From assembly GCA_964545715.1 (NCBI GenBank), contig CAZJHX010000016.1, forward strand, positions 1-64,000: DNA of 64,000 bases, given 5' to 3'. This stretch comes from CAZJHX01 sp964545715. Lineage in GTDB: Bacteria > Myxococcota_A > UBA9042 > GCA-2863065. Shown here in pieces: positions 60,106 to 64,000 of the stretch. The notes beneath the pieces are model-generated. The model was given only the letters and a program-made list of their open reading frames with translations. It was not told where the DNA came from and did no database searches. The position numbers and the translations under genes are program-made. Each line of letters starts with the position of its first letter. Position 1 is the stretch's first letter.

Positions 60106-61906
60106 CGTCGCGGTACATGACGTCGGCGATGCGGTAGGCGCTTTGCTCCAGGGAGTTGATCGCGCGCTCTAGCATATCCAACTCGCTGCCGCTCATGGCG
60201 TCGCGCGTGTTGGCGACATCACGGTGGATTTGAGCGACCTCCTCGTCCGTGAGGTAGCTCTTGAACTCCTGCAGCGAGCGCTCTGTCGTGTAGATGAGGC
60301 CGTCCGCTTTGTTGCGCAAGGTCGCCATCTGCTTCTTCTCGGCGTCCGTCGTCTTGTAGTTGTCGGCCTCGCCGACCAGGCGCTCGATCTCGCTCTCGTT
60401 CAGGCCCGACGCCGCGCGGATCCGGACGCGCTTCTCGCTGCCCGTGCCCAGGTCGCGGGCGGACACCGACACGATGCCGTTGGCGTCCACGTCAAACGTC
60501 ACCTCGATCTTGGGGACGCCACGTCGCGCGGGCGGGATGTCCAGCAGTTCGAAGCGCGCCAGGCTCTTGTTGTCCTTGGCCATGGGCCGCTCGCCCTGGA
60601 GGACGTGGACGTTCACTAACGGCTGATAGTCCTCGGCCGTGGTGAACACCTCGGTGTAGCTGGTCGGAATGGTCCGGTTGCGCTCGATCAGCGCGGTGAA
60701 CATGCCGCCCTGGGTCTCGATCCCAAGCGACAGCGGGATGACGTCCAGCAGCAGCACATCTTCGACGTCGCCCTGAAGGATGCCGGCCTGGATGGCCGCG
60801 CCGATCGCGACCGCCTCGTCGGGGTGCACGCCGCGCTCCGCCGGCTGACCGAAGTACTCGGCCACCAGGCTCTGGACCAGCGGCATCTTGGTGGCGCCGC
60901 CCACCAGGAGGCAGGCGCTGACGTCGGTCGGCTTGATGCCGGCGTCGCCCAGGGCCGCGCTACAGTGCGTCAGGGTGCGCTCGATCATCGGCTTCACCAT
61001 CGCCTCCAGCTCGTCCCGCGTCACGGTCAGCTGCAGGTGCTTGGGGCCGGTATCGTCCGCGTACAAGAAAGGGAGGTTGACGTCTGTCGTGGTCATCCCC
61101 GACAGCTCCAGCTTGGCCTTCTCGGCGGCCTCTTTCAGGCGCTGCAGCGCGATCGGATCCTCGCGCACCGAGACGTCGTGCTCCGCAGCGAACGCGTCGT
61201 GCAGGTGGTCGACAAGTAGGGCGTCCATGTCCTCGCCGCCCAGGAAGGTGTCGCCGTGGGTCGAGCGCACGTGGAAGACGCCGTCGCCGATGTCCAACAC
61301 CGAGATATCGAACGTGCCGCCGCCCAGGTCGTAGACGATGATCGTGCCGCTGGTGCCGCGATTCAGGCCGTACGCCAGCGCCGCGGCCGTGGGCTCGTTG
61401 ATGATCCGGAGCACGTTGAGACCGGCGATGCGGCCAGCGTCTCGAGTGGCCTGACGCTGACTGTCGTCGAAGTATGCGGGCACCGTGACCACGGCGTCCG
61501 TGACGGTCTCGCCCAGATAGTCTTCTGCGTACGTGCGCAGCTGCTGAAGGATGAACGCGGACAGCTCTGCGGGGGCGAATGTCCGGTCTCCCACCTCCAC
61601 CGCGGCGTCGCCGTTGGCCGCCGCTGTGATGCTGTAGGCATACGTCTTGACCGCCCGCTTGATGTCCGCGTCATCGAGCTTGCGCCCCATGAGTCGCTTG
61701 ACTGCCGAGACCGTGTTGGTGGGGTTGGTGACCGCTTGTCGTTTGGCGATGTGGCCGACCAGCCGATCGCCCTGCTCGGTAAAGGCGATGACGGACGGCG
61801 TCGTGCGTCCGCCTTCGCTCGACGGGACGACGACGGGGTTGCCCGCCTCGATCACCACCACGCACGAGTTTGTCGTACCCAGATCGATGCCGATTGCTTT
61901 TGCCAC
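60098..61906 (-). CDS. dnaK: Hsp70 chaperone DnaK
   Basis: ATP-driven chaperone for unfolded proteins. The 602-residue chain has the N-terminal AIGIDLGTTNSCVVV, VPAYFDDSQRQATRDAG, INEPTAAALAYGLN, VYDLGGGTFDISVLD and LVGGATKMPLVQ, and the substrate domain (VIPLSLGIETQGGMFTALI). The C-terminal helical lid is present. The Gly-rich, acidic tail of typical DnaK is missing; the chain ends MYRDVS. GTG 61906 follows GGGGAGC. dnaJ and grpE are not adjacent, so it may be a second Hsp70 of the cell. No heat-shock CIRCE element is seen upstream. Confidence 0.92.
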   Translation of the reverse strand: MAKAIGIDLGTTNSCVVVIEAGNPVVVPSSEGGRTTPSVIAFTEQGDRLVGHIAKRQAVTNPTNTVSAVKRLMGRKLDDADIKRAVKTYAYSITAAANGDAAVEVGDRTFAPAELSAFILQQLRTYAEDYLGETVTDAVVTVPAYFDDSQRQATRDAGRIAGLNVLRIINEPTAAALAYGLNRGTSGTIIVYDLGGGTFDISVLDIGDGVFHVRSTHGDTFLGGEDMDALLVDHLHDAFAAEHDVSVREDPIALQRLKEAAEKAKLELSGMTTTDVNLPFLYADDTGPKHLQLTVTRDELEAMVKPMIERTLTHCSAALGDAGIKPTDVSACLLVGGATKMPLVQSLVAEYFGQPAERGVHPDEAVAIGAAIQAGILQGDVEDVLLLDVIPLSLGIETQGGMFTALIERNRTIPTSYTEVFTTAEDYQPLVNVHVLQGERPMAKDNKSLARFELLDIPPARRGVPKIEVTFDVDANGIVSVSARDLGTGSEKRVRIRAASGLNESEIERLVGEADNYKTTDAEKKQMATLRNKADGLIYTTERSLQEFKSYLTDEEVAQIHRDVANTRDAMSGSELDMLERAINSLEQSAYRIADVMYRDVS

Positions 61907-62019
61907 GCTTCATGCTCCCCTGGCGTTCGATATAGTTATACACGAACTCTGACCGGAAGCCGATGTCTCATTATTGAACCGTATACGGCGGAAGGGTTAC
62001 TGCGTGCTAAAGTGCCGCC

Positions 62020-63807
62020 ATGCGGGCCTGTGTTTGCATCGCCGCCCTGTTTCTTGCTGGTTGCCCGGGCGAGTCTACCGACGTCGCGGACGTTGTTCCG
62101 GCTGCGAAGGATGCCGGCGAGCCGCCGGACGTACCGGATGTGCTCGACGCTGTGGAGCCTGCGGACGTCCCGGATGAGGCGGATGTGCCGGACACGCCTG
62201 GTCTCCCTGACGTGCCGGATGTGCCCGATGTGCCCGATGTGCCCGATGTGCCCGATGTGCCCGATGTGCCCGACGTTCCCGACATGCCCGACACCGCAGA
62301 CGTCCCTGCCGTGCCGGACCTGCCGCCCCCGGTCGACGAGGGACCCGTCGATCCGTGCCAGGGCGTGGACTGCGACCCCAACGATCCCTGCAAGTCGGGG
62401 GGCTGCCAGGCGGGTGAGTGCGTCGTGACGTCGCTGGCGGAAGGCGCCGACTGCGACGACAAGAACAAGTGCACCCAGGAGACCACGTGCCAGAGCGGCT
62501 TGTGCAAGGGGGGCGTCAAGACGGTCTGTGACGACGGCGCGGACTGCACCAAGGACGGCTGCGACAAGAAGTTCGGCTGCTTTGCCGAGTCCGACATCAC
62601 GTGCTGCGGCAACGGCACCCTCGAGGGCCAGGAAGAGTGCGATGACGCGGCGCAGGAGCCCGGCGACGGCTGCAACGAGCTGTGCCAGGTCGAGCCGTCC
62701 CAGTCCTACGCGCCACCGTTTCAGTTGCACGACTTCGACGTGGACAACGCCGGGCGTCTGCTGGCGGTTGGATTGGACCCCGATGCGGGCGCCGACAAGC
62801 TGTTCGGGCAGTGTTATCTCGCCGACGGCGGCGTGCAGAAGCCCAAGTTCATCGTCGGCGACGGCGAGGGCTTTACGGCAGCGTCCATCTTCGTCGCCAT
62901 GTCCAAAGCCACCGGCCTGGCGGCCACCCTGAGCCTGGTCCATCTCGACGCTGCGGGCTCAGACAGCTTCGACAAGAGCGCGCGGATCCTGTACCGGGCC
63001 TACAACAAGGCCTGCCAGCCGCTGACCGTGCCCATCGTGCCCAGCAGCGCCAGCGCCCGCATCTACCGCGACGTGTCCATCGATGACGCCGGCCGCCACA
63101 CCCTGGTTTGGGCGGAGGTCAGCCCGTGTCTGGGATGCCCCGGCGCCGTGGCCCGCAACACGTTGGCGGTGCTGGACGAGACCGCCGCCCTGGTCGTGTC
63201 GCCGACACAGCTGGGCCCCGGCCTTTGCAAGGGGCTGGGCGTCCACGTTGCGACCAACCCGACCTCAGGCGACTTCATCACCACCTGCCAGGGCGACATT
63301 GCGGACCCGATCTACTATCGCCGCTTTGCCGCCGGCGGCGCCCCGCTGGACCCGGCCATGATGCTGGTCGAGCACACCCAGGGCGCCTCATCGGGGGACG
63401 ACACCCACGCCGTCGGCATGCAGCAGGACGGCCGCTTCGCCGTCGTCTGGATCGACGAGAAGGGCGAGCAGTTCGAGGCCAACCTCTACGATGACTCCGG
63501 AGCCCTGACCCACCACACCGTGCTGGGCGACATCTACTATGGCGCCATCCCCAATCGCCTCGCCGGCCTGAACGTCAAAATTCAATCTAAAAACGGCGAC
63601 TGGCTGCTGCCCTGGACCGACACGATGGAGTCCTTGCACCACGTCACCCGCTTCGATCCGGACAACAACATCCTGGCCGTAGGCGACCTGATGCACGACC
63701 TGGTGATGCTGACGATGGACGGCGCCGGCTCACACTACGTGCACGGCAACACAACGGCGCCGATCGCCCCGATCATGAAGGACGTAGTACCGCTGCTGCT
63801 GGAGTAG
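62020..63807 (+). CDS. Lipoprotein with (DVP)n tether and MYXO-type Cys repeat
   Basis: A 595-residue lipoprotein: signal peptide RACVCIAALFLAGC, then about 80 residues of Asp-Val-Pro spacer, in which eight or nine DVP triplets run in a row. CQGVDCDPNDPCKSGGC, CDDKNKCTQETTCQSGLC and CCGNGTLEGQEECDDA...GDGCNELCQ follow; the last matches the myxobacterial disulfide repeat family (TIGR02232). The C-terminal 330 residues are beta-rich and unrecognised, with repeats of the TLVWAEV and FAVVWIDEKG kind suggesting a propeller. It is divergent from dnaK, with a 113-base AT-richer gap. Confidence 0.8.
   Translation: MRACVCIAALFLAGCPGESTDVADVVPAAKDAGEPPDVPDVLDAVEPADVPDEADVPDTPGLPDVPDVPDVPDVPDVPDVPDVPDVPDMPDTADVPAVPDLPPPVDEGPVDPCQGVDCDPNDPCKSGGCQAGECVVTSLAEGADCDDKNKCTQETTCQSGLCKGGVKTVCDDGADCTKDGCDKKFGCFAESDITCCGNGTLEGQEECDDAAQEPGDGCNELCQVEPSQSYAPPFQLHDFDVDNAGRLLAVGLDPDAGADKLFGQCYLADGGVQKPKFIVGDGEGFTAASIFVAMSKATGLAATLSLVHLDAAGSDSFDKSARILYRAYNKACQPLTVPIVPSSASARIYRDVSIDDAGRHTLVWAEVSPCLGCPGAVARNTLAVLDETAALVVSPTQLGPGLCKGLGVHVATNPTSGDFITTCQGDIADPIYYRRFAAGGAPLDPAMMLVEHTQGASSGDDTHAVGMQQDGRFAVVWIDEKGEQFEANLYDDSGALTHHTVLGDIYYGAIPNRLAGLNVKIQSKNGDWLLPWTDTMESLHHVTRFDPDNNILAVGDLMHDLVMLTMDGAGSHYVHGNTTAPIAPIMKDVVPLLLE
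62212..62292 (+). repeat. 9-bp tandem repeat array encoding Asp-Val-Pro
   Basis: Nine 9-base units in a row lie at 62212-62292. GTGCCCGAT occurs five times identically at 62221-62265, with close variants GTGCCGGAT, GTGCCCGAC, GTTCCCGAC and ATGCCCGAC on either side. Slippage here would change tether length by three residues and keep frame. Confidence 0.85.
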
Positions 63808-63811
63808 TTAG

Positions 63812-63998
<187 letters not shown>

Positions 63999-64000
63999 AG

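Noticed and set aside
62212..62292. Short regular repeats as a CRISPR array
   Set aside because: The unit is 9 bp with no spacers and is in frame inside a lipoprotein gene, coding for Asp-Val-Pro.

Overview
The window looks like chromosome from a high-G+C, Gram-negative predatory/soil-type bacterium of the Myxococcota (former Deltaproteobacteria). The signs are two Ser/Thr kinases with PEGA-type tails, many disulfide-rich lipoproteins (one with a MYXO-type Cys repeat), a single-chain eukaryotic-style acetyl-CoA carboxylase, a eukaryotic-type UDP-glucose pyrophosphorylase, and very dense gene packing with ATGA/GTGA overlaps. The order or genus cannot be fixed from the sequence. I see no rRNA, tRNA, CRISPR array, prophage or intact transposase gene.

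Layout. 1-8.3 kb: the 5' part of a Pro-rich protein running off the left edge, a small unknown gene, folE, a PAP2-family membrane protein, a Cys-rich lipoprotein, a glycerophosphodiesterase lipoprotein, a bifunctional Rel (ppGpp) enzyme, and a RibBA-type protein whose DHBP-synthase half has lost its catalytic motifs. 8.3-17.6 kb: giant acyl-CoA carboxylase, then a coupled set of thioredoxin-like selenoprotein, hybrid histidine kinase and TPR protein. 17.6-24.1 kb: surface lipoproteins (a caspase-fold-like one and a beta-propeller), a Cys-cluster protein, UDP-glucose pyrophosphorylase and a Lipoprotein_15 repeat protein. 24.2-28 kb: murG (with a C-terminal HEAT-like extension), mraY and a YhhN protein, translationally coupled. 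28-36.8 kb: a somatomedin-B-like lipoprotein, other exported proteins, a coupled unit of TPR protein, periplasmic-binding lipoprotein and Ser/Thr kinase, and AlaX. 36.9-39.4 kb: TetR regulator with a perfect 24-bp operator, a diiron protein, and a second selenoprotein. 39.5-51.3 kb: Cys-rich lipoprotein, crotonase, an unusual thiolase-fold protein, YcaQ-like glycosylase, a Cys-motif protein, a TruC pseudouridine synthase fused to a cereblon-type CULT domain, antiporter, SspB, membrane peptidase-TPR protein and LarE. 51.3-64 kb: Ser/Thr kinase, threonine synthase coupled to a GH81 lipoprotein, histidine kinase, CocE-type hydrolase, DnaK, a lipoprotein with a (DVP)n tether, and a terminal-inverted-repeat element with a 40-base C run at the right edge.

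The most important observation is that two unrelated loci carry an in-frame TGA exactly at the first Cys of a thioredoxin W-C-x-x-C motif (W-U-G-H-C at 14262-14276 and W-U-G-A-C on the minus strand at 39046-39032). Each is followed at the right distance by a hairpin matching the bacterial SECIS rules. Automatic gene calling would split or truncate both. One is a predicted lipoprotein and the other is membrane-anchored, in a region rich in exported disulfide-rich proteins. This suggests, as inference, a selenium-based extracytoplasmic thiol-redox capacity. The second stand-out is the pseudouridine synthase-CULT fusion, which keeps the three pocket tryptophans and four zinc cysteines at cereblon spacing.
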